A DNA stretch of 20,307 bases from positions 1 to 20,307 of the forward strand of contig JASLCW010000397.1 in assembly GCA_030151765.1 (NCBI GenBank), in the 5' to 3' direction. The DNA is from Marmoricola sp. (GTDB taxonomy: Bacteria; Actinomycetota; Actinomycetes; Propionibacteriales; Nocardioidaceae). The translations under genes and the position numbers were made by a program. The notes below the pieces were generated by a model. The model saw only the letters and a list, made by a program, of their open reading frames with translations, had not been told where the DNA came from and did not search any database. Position 1 is the stretch's first letter. Every line of letters starts with the position of its first letter. This document shows, one piece after another, positions 7,240 to 14,546 of the stretch.

Positions 7240-8354
7240 GACGACGCCGTCACGTCCGTGGTGAGATCGGTGTACTTCGTGGAGTCCTCGCCGAGGTCGA
7301 CCAGCACCTCGCCCTTGGCGAGATCGTCGGGGGTCACCGCCAGCTGCGGGAACTGCTTCTTCAGCGCCTCGGGCACGAGGGCCTCGGCGGGCTGGTTGGG
7401 CACGTTGTAGGTGACATTCTCGACGACCCAGGAGTGCACCTTGGGCTCCAGCATCATGTTCACGAAGGCGAAGGCGGCTTCCTTGTTCGCAGAGCCCTTC
7501 AGCACCACCATCGTGTCCGACCAGAGGTCACTGCCCTCCTGGGGAACCACGAACTTGATCTTCGGGTTCTCGGCCATGCCGTAGCCGCACCAGCCGTCCC
7601 AGGCCTCGGTCATCACGGCCTCGCCGGAGACGAGCTTCTCGTAGAAGGTGGTGTTGTCGTAGCCCAGCAGGTGCTTCTTGGCCTCGATGAGCTTGGACTT
7701 GATCTTCGCCAGCTCGGCGTCGTCCGTCGTGTTGACCGAGTAGCCGAGCGCCTTCTGGGCCGGCAGCGCGAGCCAGCGCTCGGTCGACAACATGGTGACC
7801 TTGCCGTCGTACTTCGGGGCCGGCGCGAGGATGTCGTTCCACGAGGTCGGCGCCGGCTTCACGAGGTCGGAGCGGTAGCAGATGCCGGTGGTGCCCCAGG
7901 TGTAGGGAACCGAGTACTTGTTGCCCTTGTCGAAGGCGAGCTGGGTCGCCTGCGGGTAGAGGTTCTTGAGGTTCGGCACCATGTCGGGATGGATCGGCTC
8001 GAGCAGCCCGGCGTCATTGAGCGCCTGGGCGTACTGGCCCGAGACGAAGGCGACGTCGATGCCGGAGTCGGCACCGGTCGTCAGCTTCGCCATGATCTCC
8101 TCGTTGGTGGCGTGCTCGGTGGCGGTGAGGCCCGCACCGGTCGCCGCCTTGAACTGCTTGGCGATGTCCTTGGGCATGTAGCCCGCCCAGTTCGACACGG
8201 TGATCGACTGCTTGCTCAGGTCGGCCTTGGGGTCCAGCGAATCGGCCTTGGCGGCCCCGCCGGAGCCGCTGCTGCCACAGGCGGCGAGGGCCGTCGCGGT
8301 CAGCAGACCCCCGGCGCTCACCAGCGCCAAACGGGTGAAGCGATGTGCGGTCAT
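7236..8354 (-). CDS. potD: Substrate-binding lipoprotein of the polyamine-type ABC transporter
   Basis: This 372-residue exported lipoprotein has a basic N-terminus, a hydrophobic helix and lipobox LAAC with the lipidated cysteine at 26, followed by a Gly/Ser-rich spacer. The mature part begins SITVSNWAGYMPKDIAKQF and contains GIDVAFVSGQYAQAL and VPYTWGTTGICYRSDL, matching the PotD/SBP_bac_8 family that binds spermidine or putrescine. I chose ATG 8354 because AGGAGG sits 5 bases upstream. A longer frame reaching 8408 would run into the dyad at 8395-8414 and put 18 extra residues before the signal peptide. It is the first gene of the six-gene operon, so it is controlled directly by the 8355-8507 region. 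Confidence 0.9.
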   Translation of the reverse strand: MTAHRFTRLALVSAGGLLTATALAACGSSGSGGAAKADSLDPKADLSKQSITVSNWAGYMPKDIAKQFKAATGAGLTATEHATNEEIMAKLTTGADSGIDVAFVSGQYAQALNDAGLLEPIHPDMVPNLKNLYPQATQLAFDKGNKYSVPYTWGTTGICYRSDLVKPAPTSWNDILAPAPKYDGKVTMLSTERWLALPAQKALGYSVNTTDDAELAKIKSKLIEAKKHLLGYDNTTFYEKLVSGEAVMTEAWDGWCGYGMAENPKIKFVVPQEGSDLWSDTMVVLKGSANKEAAFAFVNMMLEPKVHSWVVENVTYNVPNQPAEALVPEALKKQFPQLAVTPDDLAKGEVLVDLGEDSTKYTDLTTDVTASS

Positions 8355-8394
8355 GGTGCCTCCTCGGCTACCGGAATCCAGGTATGGCGCCCTA

Positions 8395-8414
8395 CTTTGC
8401 ATGTGCATTCAAAG
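8395..8414. promoter_or_regulatory. Candidate regulator operator, site 1
   Basis: CTTTGCATGTGCATTCAAAG is an inverted repeat with 16 of 20 positions symmetric. It lies 41 bases upstream of the potD start. Its minus-strand copy contains TTGAAT, which could serve as a -35 element for the potD operon. It shares the pattern TTTG-N10-CAA with the dyad at 8461-8478. A TetR-type repressor encoded by the divergent gene is the obvious candidate to bind it; that link is inferred. Confidence 0.5.
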
Positions 8415-8460
8415 TTCGGCAAGGGGTATCCGCGAGTAAATCTGGGTTACGGCGAAAAAA

Positions 8461-8478
8461 TTTGAAGAGACCTTCAAG
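8461..8478. promoter_or_regulatory. Candidate regulator operator, site 2
   Basis: TTTGAAGAGACCTTCAAG contains the arms TTGAAG and CTTCAA around four bases. It ends 29 bases before the TetR start at 8508, following an A-run (8455-8460). Aligned with 8396-8413 it gives the shared form TTTG-N10-CAA with several internal matches, and the two sites start 65 bases apart. It is well placed for autoregulation of the TetR-led operon. I could not resolve convincing -35/-10 boxes for this strand. Confidence 0.45.
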
Positions 8479-8507
8479 AAATCGTCGACTCATGCCAGAG
8501 TGAGCCC

Positions 8508-9122
8508 ATGGCTCGAACCAAATCGCAGCAGGCACGTCGGGAGGCCCTCGTGGGTGCCGCCCAGCGGGCGATGCTGGAACACGGCGCCGACACCAAGCTG
8601 GTGCATGTCGCGGAGGCCGCCGGGCTGACCTCGGGCGCGGTCCTCTACCACTTCCCCGACGTACAGGCGCTTCTCCTCGAGGCCAACCGGGCCGGCATGG
8701 AGCGCTTCTACGATCAGCGCGTCGCCGCCCTGAAGGAGCTCGACGGCCCCGTCGAGAAGCTCGTCGTCACGGTGAACAACGGCCTGCCCGTCGACGGCAA
8801 CGACGCCTCCGTCCGACTCCTCTGCGAACTCGGTGGCGCGGCCGGGAGGCAGCCCGTGTACGCCGCCCTGCTCACGTCGCTGTACGACCGGCAGGTCGCG
8901 ATGTACGAGGTGATCCTGGAGTCCGGCTCGGCCCGCGGCGACTTCGAGCTCGCCCAGGACGCGAGGACGATCGCCCGCAATCTCGTCGCCCTCGAGGACG
9001 CCTACGGCTATCGCATCATCGCGGGCCACCCGAGCATCGACCACGACACCGCCGCCGACCTGATCCTCGAGTACGCGCGAGTCGCCACCGGACACCCCCT
9101 GACCACCACCAACGAAGGATGA
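8508..9122 (+). CDS. TetR/BetI-like transcriptional regulator
   Basis: This 204-residue protein has an N-terminal TetR DNA-binding domain. The helix-turn-helix covers about 31-50 (LVHVAEAAGLTSGAVLYHFP), with the canonical Y-H-F recognition end. The C-terminal ligand domain resembles BetI/TetR_C_6-type regulators, many of which respond to small amines or quaternary ammonium compounds; this subfamily call is tentative. It is transcribed divergently from the polyamine transporter operon across a 153-base region holding two similar dyads. It is followed by the glycosyltransferase with only a few bases between, so it may control both directions. It is most likely a repressor released by an amine or a derivative; ligand and sign of regulation are inferred. 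Confidence 0.85.
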   Translation: MARTKSQQARREALVGAAQRAMLEHGADTKLVHVAEAAGLTSGAVLYHFPDVQALLLEANRAGMERFYDQRVAALKELDGPVEKLVVTVNNGLPVDGNDASVRLLCELGGAAGRQPVYAALLTSLYDRQVAMYEVILESGSARGDFELAQDARTIARNLVALEDAYGYRIIAGHPSIDHDTAADLILEYARVATGHPLTTTNEG

Positions 9123-9127
9123 ATCTG

Positions 9128-10432
9128 ATGACCGAGAAGCTCACGGTGCTCTTCATGCCCGAGTCGGCGTACGGGCCGACCAATCAATGCATCGGCATCG
9201 GCAATGTCCTGCTCGGGAAGGGCCACAAGGTCGTCTTCGCGGCCGAGCGTTCCTGGGAGGGCAAGCTGGCGCCGCTCGGCTTCGTCGAGGCGCTGGTCGA
9301 CCTCGCCGAGCCCGACCCGAATGCCAGCGAAGAAGCTGCCGGCCAGTACTGGATCGATGTCATCCGGGAGACCGCACCCGAGTTCCGCAAGCCCACGATC
9401 GACCAGCTGACCAGCTTCGTACAGCCGACCTACGAAGCGCTCATCGACGGCGCGAAGTACGTCGAGCCGCAGCTCAAGGCGATCATCGCCGAGCACAAGC
9501 CGGACGTGATCGTCGAGGACAACGTGGTCACCTTCCCCGCCCTGATGACCTCGGGCGCGCCGTACGTGCGCATCGTGTCGTGCAATCCGCTGGAGATGCG
9601 CGGCAAGGACATCGCTCCGCTCTTCTCCGGGTACGCCGCCGACGACCGGAGCGGCTGGGAGGAATTCCTCACCGAGTTCGACAAGACCCACCAGGACACC
9701 TGGGAGGCCTTCAACGCCTGGGTGCAGGAGCAGGGCACGCCCGCGCTCCCGGCCCGGGACTTCATCCACACCTCGACGGCGGCGAACCTCTACGTCTTCC
9801 CCGAGGAGCTCGACTACACCGACGAGCGCCCCCTCGACGAGACCTGGCACCGGATGGACTCCAGCCTGCGCGAGACCGACGAGGACTACGCCCTCCCGGC
9901 GGACTTCGTCAATCGTCCCGAGGGCGCGGGGCTGATCTACCTGTCGCTGGGATCTCTCGGTGGCTCCGACATCGACCTGCTGCAGCGGCTGATCGACGTG
10001 CTCGGCACCACCGAGCACAAGGTGATCGTCAGCATGGGCCCGCGGGCCGAGGAACTGCGCCTGCCGGGCAACATGATCGGCGCCGCGATCGTGCCGCAGA
10101 CGAAGGTGATCCCGCAGGTCGACCTGGTCATCACCCACGGCGGCAACAACACCACGACGGAATCGATGCACTTCGGCAAGCCGATGATCGTCCTGCCGCT
10201 CTTCTGGGATCAGTACGACAACGCGCAGCGGGTCGCGGAATGCGGCTACGGCGTGCGCTTGTCAACGTACGACTTCGCCGACGAAGAGCTCCTCGGCGCG
10301 GTCCAACGGCTCCTGAATGACGACGAGCTGCGTGCGCGCTCCGCCGCCGCGGGCGAGGCGATCCGGGCTCGTGACGGCCTGCGCGTCGGTGCCGAGGTCA
10401 TCGAGCGGGTCGGCCTCGAGCACCGCGGCTGA
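9128..10432 (+). CDS. UDP-type glycosyltransferase (GT1/MGT-like), unusual N-terminus
   Basis: This 434-residue GT-B fold protein has a C-terminal donor-binding signature: ITHGGNNTTTES, then FGKPMIVLPLFWDQYDNAQR, with the His, the Glu/Ser and the D-Q pair that contact the nucleotide sugar. The N-terminal half begins VLFMPESAYGPTNQ. In GT1/macrolide-type enzymes the equivalent motif is usually G-H-x-N-P, with the His as catalytic base; here the His is replaced by Pro17. It may therefore use a different base, act on a more nucleophilic (amine) acceptor, or be non-catalytic. I chose ATG 9128 because GAAGGA lies 8 bases upstream; ATG 9119 overlaps the TetR stop and has no good ribosome site. It is followed by the kinase gene after two bases. 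Acceptor and sugar are unknown. Confidence 0.8.
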   Translation: MTEKLTVLFMPESAYGPTNQCIGIGNVLLGKGHKVVFAAERSWEGKLAPLGFVEALVDLAEPDPNASEEAAGQYWIDVIRETAPEFRKPTIDQLTSFVQPTYEALIDGAKYVEPQLKAIIAEHKPDVIVEDNVVTFPALMTSGAPYVRIVSCNPLEMRGKDIAPLFSGYAADDRSGWEEFLTEFDKTHQDTWEAFNAWVQEQGTPALPARDFIHTSTAANLYVFPEELDYTDERPLDETWHRMDSSLRETDEDYALPADFVNRPEGAGLIYLSLGSLGGSDIDLLQRLIDVLGTTEHKVIVSMGPRAEELRLPGNMIGAAIVPQTKVIPQVDLVITHGGNNTTTESMHFGKPMIVLPLFWDQYDNAQRVAECGYGVRLSTYDFADEELLGAVQRLLNDDELRARSAAAGEAIRARDGLRVGAEVIERVGLEHRG

Positions 10433-10434
10433 TC

Positions 10435-11391
10435 GTGGAGGACTTTCCCGTCGAGGTCATGGGGATCGACCATGCCTGCCGGGCCGTCACCCGCGGCCCG
10501 AAGCCGAGCACCCGGCTCCTCGACTGGTGGCGACGCGGCCGGCCACTCCCTGCCGACTTCCGCTGGCAACAGGGCAGCCGGGAGACCGGCGATGTCCTGG
10601 AGGGCCGGGAGCAGGCCATCGACGTCGACCAGACCAATGCCTCGGTGATCGTCGATGACCGTGTCGTCGTCAAATGGACGACCGTTCCGCTGCAGGGTCC
10701 GCATCCGGCTCCGGAGCGGCTCGAGCAGCTGATCGCGCACGACTTCGGCTCGATGCCGGCGGTGTGGTGCGTCCTCGAGTGGCAGACGCCCGCCGGCCAT
10801 TGGGTGCCGGTCGCGACGGCGACCGACCTGATCCCTTCGGCGACCGACGGCTGGACCTGGTGCCTCGACGAGGCCCGGATCGCGCTCGGGCTCGTGGACG
10901 GACCGGCGCGCCTCTTCGCCGCCGAGCTCGGTGAGCTGACCGCCGCCATGCACCTCGCTCTCACCGACGATGCCGGCCTGGTCGCCGTGCACGGCGACTT
11001 CCATGTGGGACAGGTGCTGCGGGATATCCGCGGGAAGCTCTACGTCATCGATTTCGACGGTAACCCGACGCTCTCCCCCGAGGAGCGCGTCGCCCATCGC
11101 CCGGCCGCGTACGACATCGCCGGGATGCTGCTCTCACTGGAGAACATCGGCCACGTCGTACGCCACTACGCGCCGGGGACCAGCGACGCGGCCGTGCTCG
11201 CCTGGACCGATGAGGTGCAGGCCGACTTCCTCGATGCCTATCGTCGTACGGCGGCGCACCTGCTCGACGAATCCCTGCTGCCGTCGTACGTCGACGACCA
11301 GATCCAGCGTGAGCTGGACTATGCCGACCACCACCTGCCGCGCTGGCGCTATGTGCCCGAGGCGGCCCTTCGAAGGCGAGGCCGACTGTGA
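10435..11391 (+). CDS. Maltokinase-fold phosphotransferase, glucosamine-kinase-like
   Basis: This 318-residue aminoglycoside-phosphotransferase-fold kinase has Lys80 (VVVKW) as the likely ATP-binding lysine, the catalytic loop HGDFHVGQ (His186, Asp188, Gln193), and the metal site IDFDGNP (Asp206, Asp208). Gln in place of the usual Asn in the Brenner motif and D-F-D/E-G-x-P are maltokinase features. The C-terminus (RELDYADHHLPRW, YVPEAAL) recalls the signature I remember from actinobacterial glucosamine kinases, the maltokinase-like family that phosphorylates glucosamine at O6. At 318 residues it is clearly shorter than maltokinases of about 450. GTG 10435 follows the glycosyltransferase stop by two bases. 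The SIS protein downstream fits a glucosamine to glucosamine-6-phosphate to fructose-6-phosphate route. The substrate is inferred and is not proven. Confidence 0.72.
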   Translation: MEDFPVEVMGIDHACRAVTRGPKPSTRLLDWWRRGRPLPADFRWQQGSRETGDVLEGREQAIDVDQTNASVIVDDRVVVKWTTVPLQGPHPAPERLEQLIAHDFGSMPAVWCVLEWQTPAGHWVPVATATDLIPSATDGWTWCLDEARIALGLVDGPARLFAAELGELTAAMHLALTDDAGLVAVHGDFHVGQVLRDIRGKLYVIDFDGNPTLSPEERVAHRPAAYDIAGMLLSLENIGHVVRHYAPGTSDAAVLAWTDEVQADFLDAYRRTAAHLLDESLLPSYVDDQIQRELDYADHHLPRWRYVPEAALRRRGRL

Positions 11392-11409
11392 GCGAGCTTG
11401 CGAGCGAGC
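11390..11409 (+). repeat. Short direct repeat GAGCGAGC
   Basis: GAGCGAGC occurs at 11390-11397 and again at 11402-11409, separated by TTGC. The first copy overlaps the kinase stop codon. I recall similar GAGCGAGC-rich short intergenic repeats in actinobacterial genomes, but cannot confirm dispersion from one window. Confidence 0.45.
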
Positions 11410-11420
11410 CAAAGAGTGCC

Positions 11421-11440
11421 GGTCCCGGGGTTCCCGGGCC
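11421..11440 (+). promoter_or_regulatory. GC-rich hairpin between kinase and SIS gene
   Basis: Two CCCGGG hexamers (11424-11429 and 11433-11438) flanked by GG and CC can pair into a stem with a GTT loop and one bulged T. No T-run follows, and the SIS gene ribosome site AAGGAGG begins at 11445. It is therefore more likely an RNA processing or stability element, or an attenuator, than a full terminator. It lies in the only sizeable gap (64 bases) within this otherwise tight operon. Confidence 0.35.
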
Positions 11441-11455
11441 GACGAAGGAGGCACG

Positions 11456-12379
11456 ATGAATCCTGAGCTGTTCCTGGCTGATCTGCAGGAGAAGCCCGAT
11501 CGCCTGCGCGCGCTCGATCTCGACGGCTCCTGGGACTTCATCACCCCGGGAGGGCCGATCCTGCTGCTGGGCATGGGCTCTTCGCACTATGCGAACCAGG
11601 TCGCGGCCGCCCGGCTGCGGGCCGGCGGCGTCCCTGCCGTGGCAGAGCTGGCCAGCTCGGACCTGCTCCCCCGGGTTACCTCCGACACGACCGTCATCGC
11701 GGTGTCGGCATCGGCCGGCTCGGCCGAGACGATCGATGCCGTGGAGCGCCTAGGGGCTCCCTTCGTCGCGCTCGCCAACAAGCCCGGTCGCCTGACGGAG
11801 CTGGCCGAGCGCACGGTCTGGATGCAGGCCGGCGAGGAGCGCGGCGGCGTCGCCTGCCGCTCCTTCCAGCACACGCTGATCGTGCTGCTCGAACTCCTCC
11901 GCCGTCTCACCGATGCGCCACCGACGCCGATCGCCGAAACGGCCGCCGCCACCGAGCACCTGCTGGAGACGGAGGCAGACTGGCGCCCGCGCGTCGACGA
12001 CCTGCTCCTCGGCCCCCAGGGCACCCACATCGTCGCGCCGGCACGCAGGATCTCCTCGGCCTTCCAGTCCGCACTGATGCTGCGCGAGGGCCCGCGGCTG
12101 CAGGCGATCGGCTGCGAGACCGGCGACTGGAGTCATGTCGACGTCTACCTCACCAAGACCACCGACTACCGGATGCTCCTCCTCGGTGGCTCCCCCTGGG
12201 ACGCGCAACTGCTCGACTGGACGCGTCAGCGCGGCAGCACGGTGGTCTCGCTGGGACATGACCTCCCGGAGACGGCGTACACGCTCAGGCATCCGTACGA
12301 CGACAACGACGACGTCCGGTTGCTCACGGAGACACTGGTCGCCGAGTTGATCGCCGCCCGCGCCTGGGCGCGCGTCTAG
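11456..12379 (+). CDS. Double-SIS-domain sugar-phosphate isomerase/deaminase-like protein
   Basis: This 307-residue protein has two SIS folds. The first (about 30-125) has ILLLGMGSSHYA and VSASAGSAETID, the phosphate-sugar binding loops equivalent to S-x-S-G-x-T/S-x-[DE]-T. The second (about 190-305) has THIVAPARRISSAFQSALML followed by REG (Glu211, in the place of the catalytic Lys-Glu of GlmS-type isomerases) and ETGDWSHVDVYL, resembling the E-x-x-H-G segment. It lacks a glutaminase domain, so it is an AgaS/GlmD/FrlB-like isomerase or deaminase rather than glucosamine-6-phosphate synthase. ATG 11456 has AAGGAGG 4 bases upstream. Next to a glucosamine-kinase-like gene, glucosamine-6-phosphate deamination/isomerisation is the simplest job. 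Its TAG shares CTAG with the convergent acetyltransferase. Confidence 0.8.
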   Translation: MNPELFLADLQEKPDRLRALDLDGSWDFITPGGPILLLGMGSSHYANQVAAARLRAGGVPAVAELASSDLLPRVTSDTTVIAVSASAGSAETIDAVERLGAPFVALANKPGRLTELAERTVWMQAGEERGGVACRSFQHTLIVLLELLRRLTDAPPTPIAETAAATEHLLETEADWRPRVDDLLLGPQGTHIVAPARRISSAFQSALMLREGPRLQAIGCETGDWSHVDVYLTKTTDYRMLLLGGSPWDAQLLDWTRQRGSTVVSLGHDLPETAYTLRHPYDDNDDVRLLTETLVAELIAARAWARV

Positions 12380-12993
12380 AGATTGCTCTCCTCGAGCGTG
12401 CGTCGTACGACGGCGTCGGCGGTGGTGACGCCGTACCGGTGCTCGTAGACGGCGAGCAGGATCTCCCGGATGCCCTCGCGGCCGAGCACCGGCGTCGGGT
12501 CACCCTGGGGCAGGTCGCTGGCCAGCAGCTGCATCCAGGGCTCCTCGCCGTCGTGCGGCGGGCGATAGGCGCGCAGCGGCAGCACCTCGATGCCGAGCCG
12601 GCGGTAGAAGTCGATGCGACGGCGGCGGATCGACTCCTCATCGGCATCGATCCCCGGCTCTTCCGGGTCCTCGACATCGAGCAGGATCCGGTCGTAGGCC
12701 GCGAAGTGCTCGCGCATCGCGCGCCACATCCGGCTGCCGACACCCTGCCCGCGCTCACCGGCGACGAAGTAGCGCAGGAAGATCCAGCCGGTGTCGGCCA
12801 GGGGCCGCAGCACCGCCCAGCCGACCACGCGGCCCTCGTCGAGGAAGGCGAAGCAGGGATCGACGAAGAGCTTCTCGAAGTCACTGCTCAGTTCGGGCGG
12901 GAAGCCGCCCTCGTAGATCTCGCGAGCCCGAGCCGTCTGCTCCGCATCGAGATCGGCGACCGCAACGAGCCTCAGCTGCCGTGCTTCCTTCAA
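12376..12993 (-). CDS. GNAT-family N-acetyltransferase
   Basis: This 205-residue protein contains a central GNAT core: VGWAVLRPLADTGWIFLRYF (beta-4/5) then VAGERGQGVGSRMW, where G-E-R-G-Q-G-V-G is the acetyl-CoA pyrophosphate-binding loop ([RQ]-x-x-G-x-[GA]). A later segment, IDFYRRLGIEVLP, is the usual beta-6/alpha-4 region. It uses a TTG start at 12993 supported by GGGAGG 8 bases upstream and by the TTGA overlap with the amidohydrolase stop, matching the overlap style of the whole operon. It is the last gene of the acyl-CoA/amidohydrolase operon. The acceptor cannot be deduced. Its TAG shares the CTAG at 12376-12379 with the SIS gene on the other strand. Confidence 0.75.
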   Translation of the reverse strand: MKEARQLRLVAVADLDAEQTARAREIYEGGFPPELSSDFEKLFVDPCFAFLDEGRVVGWAVLRPLADTGWIFLRYFVAGERGQGVGSRMWRAMREHFAAYDRILLDVEDPEEPGIDADEESIRRRRIDFYRRLGIEVLPLRAYRPPHDGEEPWMQLLASDLPQGDPTPVLGREGIREILLAVYEHRYGVTTADAVVRRTLEESNL

Positions 12994-14546
12994 AACCGGC
13001 CTCCCACCATCGTGCGCAGCACTTCGATGTCCTTGATCGTGTCGGGCGCGACCGTCGCCGGGTTGCCCGAGAGCACGACCATGTCGGCGAGCTTTCCGAC
13101 CTCCAACATGCCCTTGTCCCGCTCCTGCTTGGAGGCATAGGCGGAGCCGATCGTGAAGGCACGCAGGGCCTCGAGCCCGGTGACGGTCTCCTCGGGGCCG
13201 AAGGGGGCGCCGGAGGCCGTCGTACGGTTGACCAGATCGTGCATGCCCAGCAGCGGCGCTCCCTGGACGACGGGCCGGTCCGAGCTACCCGGTACTACGA
13301 TGCCCGCGTCGGTCAGCGAGCGCTGCCGATAGGCCCACGGAACCCGCTCCTCCCCCAGCGCCGCGCGCATGCCGTCACCGAGCTCGGTGATGAAACGCCC
13401 CTGAGGAACGGGGATCACGCCGAGCATGGCCGCCCGGGCGACCTGGTCGGGTCTGCTGACCCCGAAGTGCTCCAACCGATGCCGTACGTCGGGCCGCGGC
13501 AGCCGTTTCTGAGCCAGTTCGTAGGCATCGAGCACCAGGTCGATCGCGGCATCGCCGATCGCGTGCGTGGCCACCCGCCAGCCACCGACGTGCGCGGCGA
13601 TGATGCGCTCGGTCAGATCGCCGGCATCTCCTTGCAGATAGCCGTGGTCGCCGCCGCAGAAGGCCTCCGTCATCGCCGCGGTCTTCCCGACCAGGGAACC
13701 GTCGGAGAAGATCTTCACCGGCCCGATGGAGAGCCAGTCGTCGCCGAAGCCGGTGCGCAGGCCGAGGTCCAGGCCGAGGCCGAGCTCGGCGACGGGATGC
13801 AGCACATCGGCCGTCACCATGAGTTCGACGCGGACCGGCAGCCGGCCCTGTTCGCGGGCTCGCTGGTAGGCCTCGAGCTCCACCGGGCTCTTGCCGATCC
13901 AGCCGCCGGCGATGCCCGCCTCGACGCAGCTGGTGATGCCCTCGCGGCGATACTGGCGTCCGGCCCGCTCGATGGCATCGGCGAGCACATCGACCGGATA
14001 GGGCAGCAGCAGCTCATTGGCGAGATTCTGCGCGGTCTCCTCGAGCAGGCCGTTCGGGCGGCCGTTCGCGTCGACCGAGACCCGGCCGCCGTCGATATCG
14101 CGGGCACGCTCGTCGAGGCCCAGCTCGGCCAGCACCGCGGTGTTGACCACACACATGTGTCCCGAGGTGTGCTTGACCATCACCTTGCGGCCGTGCGCGA
14201 TCCGGTCGAGTTCGTCGCGATGCGGGTGACCGCCGCTCTTGTTCTGGTCGTAGCCGGAGCCGATCAGCCATTCGCCGTCGACGGGCGCGGCGGCGAGAGC
14301 GGCGTACAACGCCTCCAGGCTGTCCACCCGGCAGTCGACCTCGCCGAGGGTGAGCCCGAACCACGCCATGTGGTTGTGCGCGTCGTGGAATCCCGGAGTG
14401 ACCACGGCGCCCCCGAGGTCGATCACCTCCCGGGCGGGCACCTCCTCGGTGGCCACGATGCGCTCGCCGATGATCGCGATCGCACTCGCCGGCGCGCCGA
14501 GGGTGACGAAGTCGGCATTGGTGAGCAGCAGGTCGGCCTCGATCAC
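12990..14546 (-). CDS. YtcJ-like metal-dependent amidohydrolase
   Basis: This 518-residue enzyme of the amidohydrolase superfamily (Amidohydro_3/YtcJ group) has a composite N-terminal beta domain, then PGFHDAHNHMAWFG with the metal ligand pair His57-x-His59. Further motifs are VKHTSGHMCVVNT, GPVKIFSDGSL (Lys region), ATHAIGDAAID and HRLEHFG (further histidines), and GSSDRPV (late Asp). The C-terminus GKLADMVVLSGNP restores the beta domain, so it is complete. It should hydrolyse an amide, carbamoyl or ring C-N bond in the cytoplasm; no signal peptide is present. It begins at GTG, overlapping the thioesterase stop (GTGA), and ends in TTGA with the GNAT gene. The substrate is unknown; co-expression with an acyl-CoA ligase suggests release of an acid that is then activated. 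Confidence 0.85.
   Translation of the reverse strand: MIEADLLLTNADFVTLGAPASAIAIIGERIVATEEVPAREVIDLGGAVVTPGFHDAHNHMAWFGLTLGEVDCRVDSLEALYAALAAAPVDGEWLIGSGYDQNKSGGHPHRDELDRIAHGRKVMVKHTSGHMCVVNTAVLAELGLDERARDIDGGRVSVDANGRPNGLLEETAQNLANELLLPYPVDVLADAIERAGRQYRREGITSCVEAGIAGGWIGKSPVELEAYQRAREQGRLPVRVELMVTADVLHPVAELGLGLDLGLRTGFGDDWLSIGPVKIFSDGSLVGKTAAMTEAFCGGDHGYLQGDAGDLTERIIAAHVGGWRVATHAIGDAAIDLVLDAYELAQKRLPRPDVRHRLEHFGVSRPDQVARAAMLGVIPVPQGRFITELGDGMRAALGEERVPWAYRQRSLTDAGIVVPGSSDRPVVQGAPLLGMHDLVNRTTASGAPFGPEETVTGLEALRAFTIGSAYASKQERDKGMLEVGKLADMVVLSGNPATVAPDTIKDIEVLRTMVGGRF

Noticed and set aside
8355..8408. Longer N-terminus for the substrate-binding lipoprotein
   Set aside because: The extension would precede a normal lipoprotein signal peptide, run into the dyad at 8395-8414, and ignore an AGGAGG placed 5 bases before ATG 8354.
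9008..10171. 387-codon minus-strand frame opposite the glycosyltransferase
   Set aside because: No recognisable motif, Val/Gly/Arg-rich, antisense to a gene with a clear nucleotide-sugar signature.
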